A stretch of DNA of 64,000 nt from Cordilura impudica (Eukaryota; Arthropoda; Insecta; Diptera; Scathophagidae), in the NCBI GenBank assembly GCA_963682025.1, contig OY821518.1:230683348-230747347 (forward strand), written 5' to 3'. Of this stretch, positions 35,301-44,589 are shown in pieces. Position 1 is the first letter of the stretch; every line of letters starts with the position of its first letter. The translations under genes were made by a program, and so were the position numbers. Under the pieces are notes generated by a model, which worked only from the letters and a program-made list of their open reading frames with translations, searched no databases and was not told the origin of the DNA.

Positions 35301-38300
35301 TTATATTCCAGGGATGGCCAGCTATACTAACTTAATATTACAGTCATTTATTTATTTTTGAAAATAATACATACACAGGATTAATCTAATTTTAATACTA
35401 ATCAGTTTAAATCAGTGGTGGCCATCGAGAGAATTGAGTTAGTAATAGTCTTTATGAGCATGTGTTAGTTGTACTACACTGATCGAAATCCATGGACGTA
35501 ACACAACGCCGATATTAAATGGGTTTGTGTAGATTTTGTATGAATGTTTATATGAATGCATAAAAGGGTAAATAGTTGAGTTCACGAAGAATATGGTAAA
35601 ATTTTAAATATATTTTGTTGTTTTAAAATTTTAAATCTTACATTCTGAAAATGTAAAACAATATGTTAAGAACACTTAATCTCTATTATCCATAACTTTG
35701 AAGTTTATTAAATCAAATAAGTAATAATAAGTAATTAATTTTTTAAAAAAAACAAAAAAAAAAACACAAAATAGCAAAACTTAAATAGATAAGAAATTTC
35801 AAAGGTTATTAAGTGATATGTTACCAAAAACTAAAATTTTTAAAATTAAAAAAAAAAATGCATAAAAGACAGCTATAATGTTGTCAAATGGAGGCGACGT
35901 ATGTTATTTATAGAAAATGTTTAATTTATAGTTTATCAAGCCTTCGAAATTTTCTCAACATTTTTGGTTTCTTTTAAACAAATATTCTCTGTGTACCTAT
36001 TAAAAAAAATATATATATGAATTTCAAAAGGCAATGCGACATAGACCTGCTTTGTTCAAAAGCTTTCATAAGACTGAATGAAATTGTTGTTTACTTTTAC
36101 TCTTTGGTGAGTATTTTTGTTTTCGTTCGGCTGTATACATATAAGAAGCCGAGCACCAGTGTGTTTGGCACTGGTCTAAATTTTAAAATTAAAGTGAAAA
36201 AGTTTAGTTTTTTTTTTAATTTATCTATTAACCTAATTTTAAAGTGAATCTGTTTAAAGTTAAGTTTTTTTGCTGGTATAGATTAGTAAACGTGCGTGTG
36301 TGACTCAATAGTTTTTTTTAAATTTTAGGCGGATTGGGAAGAAGGTTTTATTTTTGTAAAGAGAAATGGGAACCGATTTGTTTGATATTTGAAATAATAT
36401 TGTCAAGAATTTCATGCTGGTAGCCAGTTACGCAGAATGAAAATGCTGTCTTTAAAAACAAAACTTATTAACCCAACCAAGGCTACAGAGAAGTAGAGTT
36501 CATAAAAACAGCAAAAGAATATACAAACCACATTTCAGAAAAAGTTGTGTTTTTTTTCTGTTTATTTATATATAAATATGTATATATTTGTTAGCCTGTG
36601 TAACAAGACTGAAGGCTTAAAAACAACAGAGCGGTACATTAAGGACAAATATAATAATTTAACATTGCTTTTAATGAAAATAATTACAAAACTGAACATA
36701 AGTGCATCAGAAAAATTAACACACTAAAATAATAAAAACTTAAATTCAAAATAAAAAAAAAAAATTAACAATTAAAAAATTAAAAATTATAAATTATAAA
36801 TTAGAAATCAAAAATTATAAATTAAACAATTAAAATCAAAACTCAAAAATTAAAAATTAAAAATTAAAAATTAAAAATTAAAAATTAAAAATTAAAAATT
36901 AATAATTAAAAATTAAAAATTAAAAATTAAAAATTAAAAATTAAAAATTAAAAATTAAAAATTAAAAATTAAAAATTAAAAATTAAAAATTAAAAATTAA
37001 AAATTAAAAATTAAAAATTAAAAATTAAAAATTAAAAATTAAAAATTAAAAATTAAAAATTAAAAATTAAAAATTAAAAATTAAAAATTAAAAATTAAAA
37101 ATTAAAAATTAAAAATTAAAAATTAAAAATTAAAAATTAAAAATTAAAAATTAAAAATTAAAAATTAAAAATTAAAAATTAAAAATTAAAAATTAAAAAT
37201 TAGAAATTAAAAATTAAAAATTAAAAATTAAAAATTAAAAATTAAAACTAAAAATTAAAAATTAAAAATTAAAAATTAAAAATTAAAAATTAAGAATTAA
37301 GAATTAAAAATTAAAAATTAAAAATTAAAAATTAAAAATTAAAAATTAAAAATTAAAAATTAAAAACTAAAAATTAAAAATTAAAAATTAAAAATTAAAA
37401 ATTAAAAATTAAAAATTAAAAATTAATAATTAAAAATTAAAAATTAAAAATTAAAAATTAAAAATTAAAAATTAAAAATTACAAATTAAAAATTAAAAAT
37501 TAAAAATTAAAAATTAAAAATTAAAAATTAAAAATTAAAAATTAAAAATTAAAAATTAAAAATTAAAAATTAAAAATTAAAAATTAAAAATTAAAAATTA
37601 AAAATTAAAAATTAAAAATTAAAAATTAAAAATTAAAAATTAAAAATTAAAAATTAAAAATTAAAAATTAAAAATTAAAAATTAAAAATTAAAAATTAAA
37701 AATTAAAAATTAAAAATTAAAAATTAAAAATTAAAAATTAAAAATTAAAAATTAAAAATTAAAAATTAAAAATTAAAAATTAAAAATTAAAAATTAAAAA
37801 TTAAAAATTAAAAATTAAAAATTAAAAATTAAAAATTAAAAATTAAAAATTAAAAATTAAAAATTAAAAATTAAAAATTAAAAATTAAAAATTAAAAATT
37901 AAAAATTAAAAATTAAAAATTAAAAATTAAAAATTAAAAATTAAAAATTAAAAATTAAAAATTAAAAATTAAAAATTAAAAATTAAAAATTAAAAATTAA
38001 AAATTAAAAATTAAAAATTAAAAATTAAAAATTAAAAATTAAAAATTAAAAATTAAAAATTAAAAATTAAAAATTAAAAATTAAAAATTAAAAATTAAAA
38101 ATTAAAAATTAAAAACTAAAAATTAAAAATTAAAAATTAAAAATTAATAATTCGGAATTAAAAATAAAAAAATGCATTTATTAAAATTTATATCAATAAG
38201 TTTAATTAAATAAACAGAAACAGTATTGAAAATTTGAAATAATACTGAAAACAAAACAAAAATAGGAAAACCAAGGAAAAACAATACATATATTGCTTTT

Positions 38301-41300
38301 ACGAGTATAGCTCAAATATTTTATTCTTAAAAGTACATGCGATGCTTATATCATTAATGTTTACTGATGCGGTTCTCAAGACCTTCATTTCTGTTGCTTA
38401 TATCTAATTGTGTTTCGTCAGAATACAAGCGAATTTTATTATGCAGCAACTGGTTGGGACGATCATTAGAGTAAATTTAAAAAATAAGAGGTCCAAAAAT
38501 TGACCCTTGCGGGTTTAACATAAAGTAAACTTGACATTCCAGACTTGGTTTCCACACACTGCATTCTGTTTTTAAGATAAGATAAAATTAAGCTAACCGA
38601 TGTTGAAGAAAAATTCGTAATTTTCTGTAATTTTTTAATTAAAATGTTGTGACCTACAGTGTCAAATGCTTTAGAATGGTCCAACAATACTAACATGGTA
38701 ATAAAACCATCATCAACTTCTTTTCTAAATCTTCGGATACATCAGTGAGAGCAGAGATGCAGCTATGCCTTGCTCGAAAACCAGATTGTCTGTTAGTAGG
38801 TAGCCGATTATCATTAACTCATACGTTAGTAGTTTGATTATGCAGTATTCTTTCCAATGCCTTAGAGAGGAATGGTAGGATTGCTATGAGTCGATATTCA
38901 GTGGTTGATTTTGGTATTGGCCAAATTTTGGTTTCTTTCCATCGCGAAGGAAAAGTGCTAGTAGTAATAATGTTATTAAAAATAAAAGTAATTTGACGCA
39001 AAAGTGACAGAAGTATCATCTTCAAAAACTTTGGATTTATACCATCAATACCTGTAGAATTGGATTTTATGGAAATGCAACTTCTATATACATCGTTATG
39101 TTATCATAAATTTTATTACCCGCTTCTTGCATATTTACATTGATAAATTTCTTGTTTAAATCGTGTGGACTATCATTAATAATATTATTGCTATTTTTGT
39201 TTTTACCAATTCCAATCTCTTTTATTGATTCCCACTTTTTTTTGTGTCTATAATGTTGTTGAATTTTTCGACGTAAAAATTAGATTTAGCATCTTTTATT
39301 TTTTTGGTTACTATTCTCCTAGCTAAGCGATAATTTTCATGTAACTCTGTAGTTTTATAACATTTCCACCAAGAATAGACAAAGTGTTTTTTATAGATTT
39401 AAGTGAAGATCGGCAATCAGCTTCATATGGGGGCTACACACAGAAAAAATATTCGCCAACCGCATTGTTCTAATATGGAACAGCTGTATTTTCGATTGTA
39501 TTAACAAAAATGTAATAGCATCTGTAAATTTTCTATTGTGATGAAATATTTACTGTTAAATCAATATAATTGTAATCATAGTGAAGCTGAAATTCGGTAT
39601 TAGCATTATCGCAATTCGGTTGGCATTAATTTCGGTAGCCACAATGAATCTGTTTTCTGTGTGTATGACTAAGAATTGTTATAAAAATGGATTTAATGGA
39701 TAAATGGATTTAATAAACATGCACAAACCCAATTTGACAGAGATCTATATGCTAATTTTGATATTATGGCAATTTAACAAATAGAAGAACTATGAGGCCT
39801 TGTTGCACTGAAGGATACGACTAAAGGTTCAGTTATAAAAAATGTCCTTCATGGTATACTTGAAAAACTTTCTGTACCGATTAAAAAGCTAGCCAGCGTT
39901 GCAACTGATGGCACCCCATCTATGAGGGGTGGTACTAAAGGGCTTTTGGGGCTTTTAAATGCTGGCGCATAGTATCCTAATTTTATTCCAGTCCATCGCG
40001 TTATTCATAAGATCATCTGGTAGACAAATATTTTAAATATTAAAATCATCAACTACATACGATCAACTGCCAAAACTCATCGACAATTCTAAATCTTTAT
40101 ACAAGAAAACGATGAGCTTCCAGATAATGTATCATGGTTTTGTTTAGTAAGGTGGCTCTAACAAAATTCTGTAATTCAATGGAATCAATTAAATAATTTT
40201 TCAGTGAATAAGGGACATTTTTCCCAGAACTTGAAAGTTGCTAGATATACCGTTTTTCATAGATATTTCTCAACACCTACAATTATTAAATTTACCTCTT
40301 CAAGGACGTAATAAACTTAGTTCTGATTTGGCACAGAATGTATTTAGCTTTAATAACAAATTAAAACTGTTCGAGAAAGATCTGGTTTCTAAAACTTTCA
40401 TTCACTTCACGTGTATCAGTAAAGCTTTACAAACTTTACCCGGATTTGTCATAATAGTTACAGATTATGTATGCAAGCTTCATATATTAATAAAAGATTT
40501 AACCGATATATTCCATGATTTAACAGCACTTATGCCATCATTTATATTTTTGGAAAATCCTTTCATTGTTGGCATTTTGAAGAATGGTTGTCCTGTATTA
40601 CCGCCAATTGCTTCGGATACAGCAGCTGTAGAATTAGAGCTACTTGGGTGTTTATTTAACGAGGTGGATAATGAGCTATATTGTTTCATCCTTATACATA
40701 TATTCTCGACTAATTGTTCGAAATATTTTAAGCGGAACAGTTATTTTAAACGGCATTATACTTCTTCGTTGCGACTAGTTTAACTTTTTCGTTAAAATAT
40801 CAGCATCAGAGTTCTCAAAGGCAAAACGGGAAATAAATATGGATTTTTTATTATTCAACGGCATAACACGTAATGGTCTTATAGCATTTAAGTTGTTAAC
40901 AGTACTTGTTTGATATTGATTATTAATTACAACACTATTCGTCGTTTAGTGTCGATTTTTTTTAACACGGGATATTAGATGATCGTCCACATGCCGTTCA
41001 TCATTCCAATGAACTGATTGAAGCGGGCCCGATGAATAAATGCCGCATTTGGCGAACGGAGATGAACTGTTTGGGGCATTGTCTTCAAAGAAGGCGAAAC
41101 TGTCAATGGGAAACGATATCGGTTAATGTTGCCTTATTATAGCTGCCCGAAAGTCTGAACAGTAACTGGTACAAACAAGATGGTTCACCATGCCATACTG
41201 CAAATCAAACAATGCAAAAACAAATTCCCTGAACGTGTGATATCAAAAAAAAAAAAAAAGTGTGATTGTCTGACCATCTAGATCTCGAGATATTGAAACA

Positions 41301-42839
41301 TTATCTAACCCAATAACATCGGTAATTTAATTACTTCTTTAATCTAAAAATGGATTGTTATTTGCTAGTTTGACGTATAGAACTCACCTCCGTACATTCC
41401 CAATTCGTTTCAACAAAACATGTTGATATTATACTATAATTTTGAGATCGCATCATATATACAACCGATATCTGGCGATTGTCATCTTTTATCCATCCAG
41501 CTGATGTAAGATAATAATCCCTAAGAATGTATAATACTTTAGATTAAAAAAAATATTTATGAAATGTAATCGATCGGTGATACTTACTGTCCATCTATAG
41601 AAGGTGGGGGTTTAAGTAACATTTGATGAATGTCTGTGAAATTTGCTATGTTAACTATCCATAATTGCACTTCAGGATTTGTAGTACCCGGTGTGGGATA
41701 ACGTACATTTTTAGTTTCGGGAAATGAACTTCCAGCAGACATGCCACTGCCTGTCAAGACGGCTCCCGAAGCCAACCAAGGATAGGTCATCATACCCACA
41801 TTGGTGTCATTGAAAGAGGCATACAAAAAATGTGTACCATCTTGAGATGACCAAATAGCTTCAGGATCTTCAAAAATTTCCTCTACAAACGACAGCAAAT
41901 TAGAAATGTTATTTTGAACGATGATAAAGAATGCCAAACAAATATTACCTTGATATAACCAGTCGGGAACACCATTATATATCAGATTCTGGTAGCCCGT
42001 ATTTGTTATTCGTAAGTCTTCTTCATCTAGTGGTGATTGTCTCAAATAAATATCATTATCGGCTACTATTATTAGTGTTGTGGTGTTGCCCATCCAGGCA
42101 GCATATTGCAGGCGTGTCCTTTGCACTTTAGGGGAGTCTTTTAATTTCACAGGCATATGATGATCATTTTCAACGTCATATATTGTATAAAACGCTGTAA
42201 AGGACTTTTTGAAAATCTAAATAAAAAAGAAAAATAATATCAAATGAGAGAGAGAAAGTGGGAGAGAATGTTATTCTAAAGAGGACATAATTTGATCATA
42301 CCTTCTTAACATTATGTCTGAATAGAACATATCGCAGATCATTCGAGCACTGGTAGCCTTGTACATTCAGTTGTCTTAGAGTGTGATTACTTGCCAAAGT
42401 ACTAACCGTATTGGTGGCAGTGTCTAAAACTGAGAGACCACCATCATCTGATTGGAAAACATATTTTTTGGTGGAAACCCACGAAGGCTGTAAGCGTTTG
42501 GGTGTTAAATCTCCCTGCAAATACTCATCCAATATCATGCGACGACCCGACCAATAAAGTAATTCATCTACATAACTGTAGAGACAACAAAGAAACCAAC
42601 CAACATGATAAGTAAACTGTTACAATTCCATTGATCACTTACCCTAATAAATAAATGGCCGTTATAATACCCGCTATAACAAAACCTATCACTAAGAGCG
42701 AAAATATTATCGATCGCCAATTATGGCCCTCATCTAGGTCCAAGTCTGGGTCTTTTACTTTTGAATCTTGTACTTGCAATGTTTCATCAGGTGGCAGACG
42801 CCATGATCCGCCACCTCCCCCACCTTTATCAGATGCCAT
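20240..42839 (-). CDS. Dpp10: inactive dipeptidyl peptidase, DPP6/DPP10 type (12 coding exons)
   Basis: Joined exons (minus strand): 42839-42643, 42575-42302, 42216-41949, 41882-41588, 41520-41388, 34870-34682, 34618-34494, 34319-33933, 33871-33686, 33623-33466, 33401-33196, 20383-20240; total 2562 nt, 853 residues, every junction GT-AG and in phase. Layout: short cytoplasmic tail with a Gly6 run, membrane segment at residues 44-65, an extracellular beta-propeller (DWLYQEEIF near 242-250 corresponds to the DPP4 Glu motif), then an alpha/beta-hydrolase domain. The nucleophile elbow is GWGYGG, with Gly at about 705 where active enzymes have Ser; Asp781 (HGLAD) and His813 (DEGHE) remain. Vertebrate DPP6 and DPP10 are likewise inactive and act as Kv4 channel partners, so a similar role is inferred. 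The symbol follows the closest Drosophila relatives and is tentative. Intron 5 (6.5 kb) and intron 11 (12.8 kb) are packed with transposons. Confidence 0.93.
20384..22074. other. intron 11, no recognised element
   Basis: AT-rich intronic DNA between the last exon and the RTE-like LINE. No coding similarity was found; an open frame at 21151-21429 has low-complexity composition and is probably chance. Confidence 0.5.
22400..23302 (+). pseudogene. LINE apurinic-type endonuclease domain
   Basis: The frame reads RFATWNVNTLYQTGKLAQL, GISEMRWNGSGDF, GVGIFLSRKI, IVQCYAPTEV, LVLMGDINARVG, TWKSRDTRSVILSQIDHIC and DIASDHYLVIAEL: in order, the Asn, Glu, Tyr, GDxNA, and SDH motifs of exonuclease III-like nucleases that nick target DNA for reverse transcription. 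Proteins of this kind are often misannotated as craniofacial development protein 2. TAG at 23300-23302 ends the frame before the linker. All key residues of the nuclease are visible. Confidence 0.85.
23303..25277 (+). pseudogene. LINE reverse transcriptase and C-terminal domain
   Basis: After a linker (23441-24013 open frame, with INQLKNNKAPGIDNLPAELF) the frame shifts near 23990. Then come NWRGIALTPAVCKIFNKIIL, EQVGFRPNRSCVDQINSLR, FVDFEKAFDAIDRSKIWHAL and, past TGA 24361, SGVKQGCLLSPILF and LDYADDLVLLAS (the YADD catalytic box, about 24516-24551). The C-terminal part has SILLYGSETWL, KKRKYNWLGHTLRKPYNEI and GRPKLTWRRTIF, typical of the RTE-like group. The protein would copy its own RNA at nicked DNA. 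Confidence 0.85.
25291..25780. other. AT-rich intronic DNA with microsatellite
   Basis: Follows the LINE stop and may contain its 3-prime UTR (GC-richer phrase GTGGCGCCATCTACTGTGGC near 25418). TATG/TATA microsatellite lies around 25560-25620. No gene seen. Confidence 0.4.
25780..26555. repeat. fly-type interspersed repeat ending in GGGTGGAGGGTATAA
   Basis: Contains AACAACAAGTCCAGCTATAACA, a GGGACCTATTACTCCAATTTT phrase, a CGGACAGACGGACATTACTA phrase and a tail with CACTGGGGTGGAGGGTATAA. Parts are found inverted at about 31880-32150. Similar CGGACGGA plus GGTATAGGGTATAA tails mark the 767 bp repeat at 53012. No coding capacity. Confidence 0.55.
26720..28080 (-). pseudogene. jockey-like non-LTR retrotransposon, RT to C-terminus
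   Basis: Read from 28080 downward, pieces in changing frames give CIDNYKGIAKLIDIPKLFEQ, ISPYQHGFVKGK, a degraded DFSKAFD region (about 27665), YSSFSISVTSGVPQGSHLGP (about 27598-27540) and then the C-terminal block from 27139: SCTESVQKQFLLFALRGLGW, LPQYEYRLKLIDIHALRTRL, INFNIPNRVTRYSIPLKL. This order matches the thumb and C-terminal part of jockey-like LINEs. The endonuclease half is absent, so it is a 5-prime-truncated dead copy. It lies in the same orientation as the host gene in intron 11. Confidence 0.75.
28220..28259 (+). repeat. Transib-1 left terminal repeat (RSS-like)
   Basis: Heptamer CATAGTG, 24-bp spacer GC-rich in its first half, then CAAAAATCA. The heptamer differs from CACAGTG by one base. 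Confidence 0.8.
28260..29193. other. Transib-1 region ahead of the transposase
   Basis: An open frame 28514-28819 (INCLLCVSPGKS, VYICHICKTCS) has several Cys and could be an N-terminal zinc segment or an exon, but no alignment to a known domain was recognised. Confidence 0.3.
29194..31166 (+). pseudogene. Transib transposase (RAG1-core homologue), nearly intact
   Basis: Probable ATG at 29194 (MALNNLKLFELF). The frame changes once by one base at an A-run near 29495 (GRPKK) and continues to an in-frame TAG at 30879-30881 and then to a stop after ENLKK. Motifs in order: KWGCDGSSGQS (first catalytic Asp, codon 29979-29981, like RAG1 D600), LTMVGGKVVNELTG (place of the second Asp; here Gly, codon 30300-30302), LSCPICKK (like the RAG1 CxxC zinc pair), SNDGNTSRRFF, VHKILAHGKDIIE (like RAG1 HKTLAHVPEIIE, the His pair of the zinc site) and SEEAQESLNK (Glu like RAG1 E962). 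Such enzymes cut at the heptamer by a hairpin mechanism. The stop, the shift and the missing Asp make this copy inactive. Confidence 0.88.
31439..31477 (-). repeat. Transib-1 right terminal repeat (RSS-like, 23-bp spacer)
   Basis: Read on the minus strand: CACAGTG, a spacer of exactly 23 bases, then CAAAAATCA, comparable with the 23-RSS (CACAGTG, 23 bp, ACAAAAACC). Confidence 0.85.
31483..32450. other. intronic DNA with an inverted repeat copy
   Basis: About 31880-32150 is a diverged inverted copy of part of the repeat at 25970-26130 (shared AAATGTTGTATT, GTTAGCTGTAATTTTAG and GGTCCCGAG phrases). Nothing else was recognised. Confidence 0.4.
32450..32995. repeat. interspersed repeat with GGTGGCGCCACG and AACAAACAAACATACA tail
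   Basis: Two to three units share GTGGGTGGC(G/A)CCACG, (T/C)CTCGCCCATTTT and a terminal AACAAACAAACATACATACT followed by TATATATATGTATATAGAT. A fragment of the same family lies at 49555-49660, where rosa copy 2 inserted. The TATATAGAT end resembles Helitron 5-prime ends on the opposite strand, so this may be another Helitron-type element. Confidence 0.5.
33196..33401 (-). CDS. Dpp10: dipeptidyl peptidase exon 11 (Asp motif)
   Basis: Acceptor ATTTGTAG, donor GTAATA. Encodes SAFTERIMGLPAENYKGY and AFFLIHGLADSTAPYVHGVQ with the Asp of the triad. Followed by the 12.8 kb transposon-filled intron. Confidence 0.92.
33466..33623 (-). CDS. Dpp10: dipeptidyl peptidase exon 10 (altered nucleophile elbow)
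   Basis: Acceptor TTTACAG, donor GTAAGC. Encodes ETRVGIWGWGYGGYVTSMVL, then KCGVAVSPIADWLYY. The codon GGT in GWGYGG replaces the catalytic Ser codon of active DPP4-like enzymes. Confidence 0.92.
33686..33871 (-). CDS. Dpp10: dipeptidyl peptidase exon 9
   Basis: Acceptor TTTCTTAG, donor GTAAGT. Encodes NGRPGSESVSEKFRIDWGTY, VIYIRLDVRGAKGQSKK and LGGVEVQDQISVLR, the usual hydrolase-domain sequence ahead of the nucleophile elbow. Confidence 0.92.
33933..34319 (-). CDS. Dpp10: dipeptidyl peptidase exon 8
   Basis: Acceptor TTTTTCAG, donor GTTAGT. Encodes a Cys pair (CITCDLGE), YYYLNCSHFDAFI, YILECQGPGLPVSGVHL and the start of the hydrolase domain (RAQVQLLLPPSW, FPVIVEV). The cysteines are at positions where family members form disulphides. 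Confidence 0.9.
34494..34618 (-). CDS. Dpp10: dipeptidyl peptidase exon 7
   Basis: Acceptor TTTAAAG, donor GTAAGT. Encodes ILCWDTANHLVYYLGTKDKK and RHLYTVRDPVNDDNR, a propeller blade with the typical YYLGT motif. Confidence 0.9.
34682..34870 (-). CDS. Dpp10: dipeptidyl peptidase exon 6
   Basis: Exactly 63 codons, phase 0 at both sides. Acceptor TTTTTAG, donor GTTTGT. Encodes IHSERAPEDEWLDILPHPIF and HIKHVTISQQRISVISHGRY in the propeller. Confidence 0.9.
34871..36764. other. intron 5, proximal part
   Basis: AT-rich. A segment at about 36090-36360 (GAAGCCGAGCACCAGTGTG, GGCACTGG) is less AT-rich and leads into A-rich sequence before the heptanucleotide array, so it may be the remains of a retroelement whose tail seeded the array. 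No coding similarity. Confidence 0.35.
36765..38155. repeat. TTAAAAA heptanucleotide array, about 186 units
   Basis: From about 36846 to 38148 the sequence is almost pure TTAAAAA (7 bp), with rare variants (TTAATAA, TTAGAAA, CTAAAAA, TTAAGAA, TTACAAA). The left margin 36765-36845 is degenerate (TTATAAA, TTAAACAA), as expected at an array edge. The block contains essentially no G or C for 1.3 kb. It lies in intron 5 of the dipeptidyl peptidase gene. Confidence 0.97.
38430..39060 (-). pseudogene. non-LTR reverse transcriptase fragment
   Basis: Reading downward from 39025: ITFIFNNIITTSTFPSRWKE, TKIWPIPKSTTEYRLIAILP, FLSKALERILHNQT, then LPTNRQSGFRARHSCISALT, LVLLDHSKAFDTVGHNILIK (about 38690-38640), TSVSLILSYLKNRMQCVETK and PLIF, all in the order of a LINE reverse transcriptase up to the VKxGVPQGS region. 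The frame shifts several times and the YADD box is degraded. Endonuclease coding is not found; remains extend to about 39380. It lies in intron 5, same orientation as the host gene. Confidence 0.8.
39395..39785 (+). repeat. fragment of the 767-bp interspersed repeat family, with a MITE inside
   Basis: Flanks read AGATTTAAGTGAAGATCGG, CAGCTTCATATGGGGGCT and, beyond the MITE, ATGACTAAGAATTGT and CAAACCCAATTTGACAGAGA, all shared with 51120-51260 and 53310-53450. Only part of the family is present. Confidence 0.75.
39437..39663. mobile_element. MITE with CACACAGAAAA ends and TA duplication
   Basis: Ends CACACAGAAAA (39437) and TTTTCTGTGTG (to 39663) are inverted, flanked by TA at 39435-39436 and 39664-39665. 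Related empty sites at 51165-51185 read GGGGATATGACTAAGAATT without the insert, proving the boundaries. 227 bp, no coding. A TA target suits Tc1/mariner-type mobilisation. Confidence 0.85.
39790..40785 (+). pseudogene. hAT transposase relic (GTF2IRD2/ZBED5-like)
   Basis: Text such as LHGILEKLSVPIKKLASVAT, DGTPSMRGGTKGLLGLLNAG (about 39905-39970) and the 181-codon open frame 40238-40783 with FFIDISQHLQLLNLPLQGRN, LFEKDLVSKTFIHFTC and LENPFIV match, in order, the hAT-like transposases related to vertebrate GTF2IRD2 and ZBED5 proteins. The Asp of the TDGxPSM motif is visible. The N-terminal zinc finger and the C-terminal dimerisation region are missing or broken, so this is a decayed fragment. 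It lies in intron 5, opposite to the host gene. Confidence 0.7.
40985..41295 (+). pseudogene. rosa-like (DD41D) transposase scrap
   Basis: WYKQDGSPCHTANQTMQKQI (about 41168-41228) followed by FPERVIS-like text and a degraded CD.LTI region resembles the second-Asp block of rosa transposases seen at 14577 and 49663. Very short and shifted. Confidence 0.5.
41388..41520 (-). CDS. Dpp10: dipeptidyl peptidase exon 5
   Basis: Acceptor TTCTTAG, donor GTGAGT. Encodes DYYLTSAGWIKDDNRQISVV, then SIISTCFVETNWECTE. Followed by the 6.5 kb intron that holds the TTAAAAA array and several transposons. Confidence 0.9.
41588..41882 (-). CDS. Dpp10: dipeptidyl peptidase exon 4
   Basis: Begins with EEIFEDPEAIWSSQDGTHFL, the family Glu-motif region, then SFNDTNVGMMTYPWL and the proline-rich RYPTPGTTNPEVQLWIVNI. 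Donor GTAAGT; intron 3 before it is only 66 bp, with acceptor TTTGTAG. Confidence 0.9.
41949..42216 (-). CDS. Dpp10: dipeptidyl peptidase exon 3
   Basis: Acceptor ATTTAG, donor GTAATA. Encodes YTIYDVEND, LQYAAWMGNTTTLIIVADND and ends in GVPDWLYQ; the following Glu codon is split across the intron. Confidence 0.9.
42302..42575 (-). CDS. Dpp10: dipeptidyl peptidase exon 2
   Basis: Acceptor CTCTACAG, donor GTATGA. Encodes the juxtamembrane start of the propeller (WSGRRMILDEYLQGDLTPKR, FQSDDGGLSVLD). Confidence 0.9.
42643..42839 (-). CDS. Dpp10: dipeptidyl peptidase exon 1 (start, tail, membrane anchor)
   Basis: Starts at ATG 42839 (MASDKGG); an upstream in-frame ATG at 42851 would add four residues. 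Encodes the acidic cytoplasmic tail and the signal-anchor IIFSLLVIGFVIAGIITAIY. Ends with donor GTAAGT. Confidence 0.9.
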
Positions 42840-42851
42840 GTTTGCGTGCAT

Positions 42852-44585
42852 TGAAATTTATATTCACCTCTAAGATAAATGGCAGGAGTATCAATCTCAA
42901 TCTCTAAAAAATATATACAGACACCACGCATGCATACAAATATAGTTATAAGGAAGAAAGTTCTGCAATCATTGGGGACACAGCACACACACACTCAGAG
43001 TAAGAGTTGAGCTGACGACAAGTGTGGACTTACATAAGTACATAAAAACACTGTTTGACTATAATTTTGGATTCTCGTAGCAATTAGAATAGTTTATAGC
43101 AAAGAGTTTTGGTTTTATATTTGAATCTCATATTTTGGAGGTTATCTTAGCTGCCCTGTACTGCAGGCATTTGTAGTGATGCATATTTGAAGTTTTTTTG
43201 TGGCCGCAATTCCGTATTCAACTCCATTGAAGGTTCTGCTTTGTCTGAGTGGTTTGTCAAATCAAAACAATACCACCCTGAATATACACATTTCAATATC
43301 ATCTATGTCACCTTGTTTTTTGTTAACACTCGACCCTCTTATTTTTTTTGATTGTAACTGTAATGAAAGACATTAATTTACAAATTTATTATTTTGTGTA
43401 AGTAAATGCGAGTATTAAATAAAATTCAATTGATAAGTATGAAATTGTATGTCCACTGCGTAAGACTCTAATTATTCTGAGTCCATTGGTATCTTAAAGG
43501 GTTGGCCTAAGACCATCGCTGTTAAAATTGGAGAAAATCGGCGAATGTTCAAACTTGGCCCAAATACAATTAGCCCCTATGAGATTACTTCAACATTACA
43601 TAACCAAGTTATCTTAAAATATACCTTGGAAAAATTTAGGTTGTCATTCTAGTCATTAAGTATTGATTATGTTACTAGACCTGAGGACCTATATCATCCA
43701 ACGATCGATCCAATTTTTAATATTCCAGTTACTCATAAACGTAACATTAGCCACAAAGCGGTCGACGTTTTCTGTTTTAAACGTGTGTGTTTTAAGTGTG
43801 TTTTTTAAAGCCCGATAGAGCTTGAAATTGTAAAAAATAACACAAAAATGTATTTTTAATCAAAAAAAAGTGAGAATTTCAAATTCGGCTGTGTCGAATC
43901 TCTGGTACCCTCCACACCGGTTTTACGTTTACATTAATATCTGAACTTACTGCACTATTTATAACAAATTTGAACCAAATATTTAAAAAAGCAACAATTT
44001 TATAACTTTATAAACTTAATACTAAATTATTACAACAAACGCTCTGAATTTCAATACAAATCTGCTCAAAATAATGGCAAATAATCTTGTCATAACCTTA
44101 CCAAGGTAAAGGGTTTATTTTCTGAATGAGCATGATTTCAGCAGACAGAAGGACAGTTGGTCAGACGGAGGGTATAAAATATTTTTATTCTAAAGATCAA
44201 CACATGTCATTAATATTTGAAAATGATTTCGGGCATATGACCACCGCCGCTGTTCTTGACGAACACCTAAAGATTGTATGTATTGTATAAGTTCTACTAA
44301 ACCTTAAGAAAATATCATAATTGCAAATACCAACATCAAATAAAATATGTATTTAATAATAGAAAGGAAATATGAATCTAAATTTAAATGCAGAGTAGAA
44401 TATAATATTTTGTGCATGACACAATTTCCAATTGCAATTGTTCAAACATATTTCAAATTGTTCAAATACACTTTACATTTCTTCAAATTAAAGTTTTATT
44501 ATCTATACGGTTACAATTCATTCAAATTTCAAATTGAATAATCGGAGAGATTTTTTTTTACACGACAACACGAATACAAATGCTG
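42852..44585. other. upstream flank of the dipeptidyl peptidase gene
   Basis: Contains the 5-prime UTR and promoter of the gene, but no core promoter motif could be chosen. An ACACACACACA-type run lies near 42984-42993. Segment 43490-43655 is open on the plus strand (KTIAVKIGENRRMFKLGPNT) and may be a transposon scrap. About 43880-44180 has CGAATCTCTGGTACCCTCC and CAGACGGAGGGTATAAAAT phrases typical of fly interspersed repeats. Confidence 0.4.
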
Positions 44586-44589
44586 CTGG

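Noticed and set aside
36017..36727. Short open frames before the heptanucleotide array
   Set aside because: Low-complexity translation and no similarity; treated as non-coding intron.
36765..38155. Possible telomeric repeat
   Set aside because: TTAAAAA is not a known insect telomere repeat; flies use retrotransposon telomeres and the array lies inside an intron.
42639..42873. Plus-strand open frame opposite exon 1
   Set aside because: Shadow of the dipeptidyl peptidase exon, whose frame, splice sites and domain are clear.
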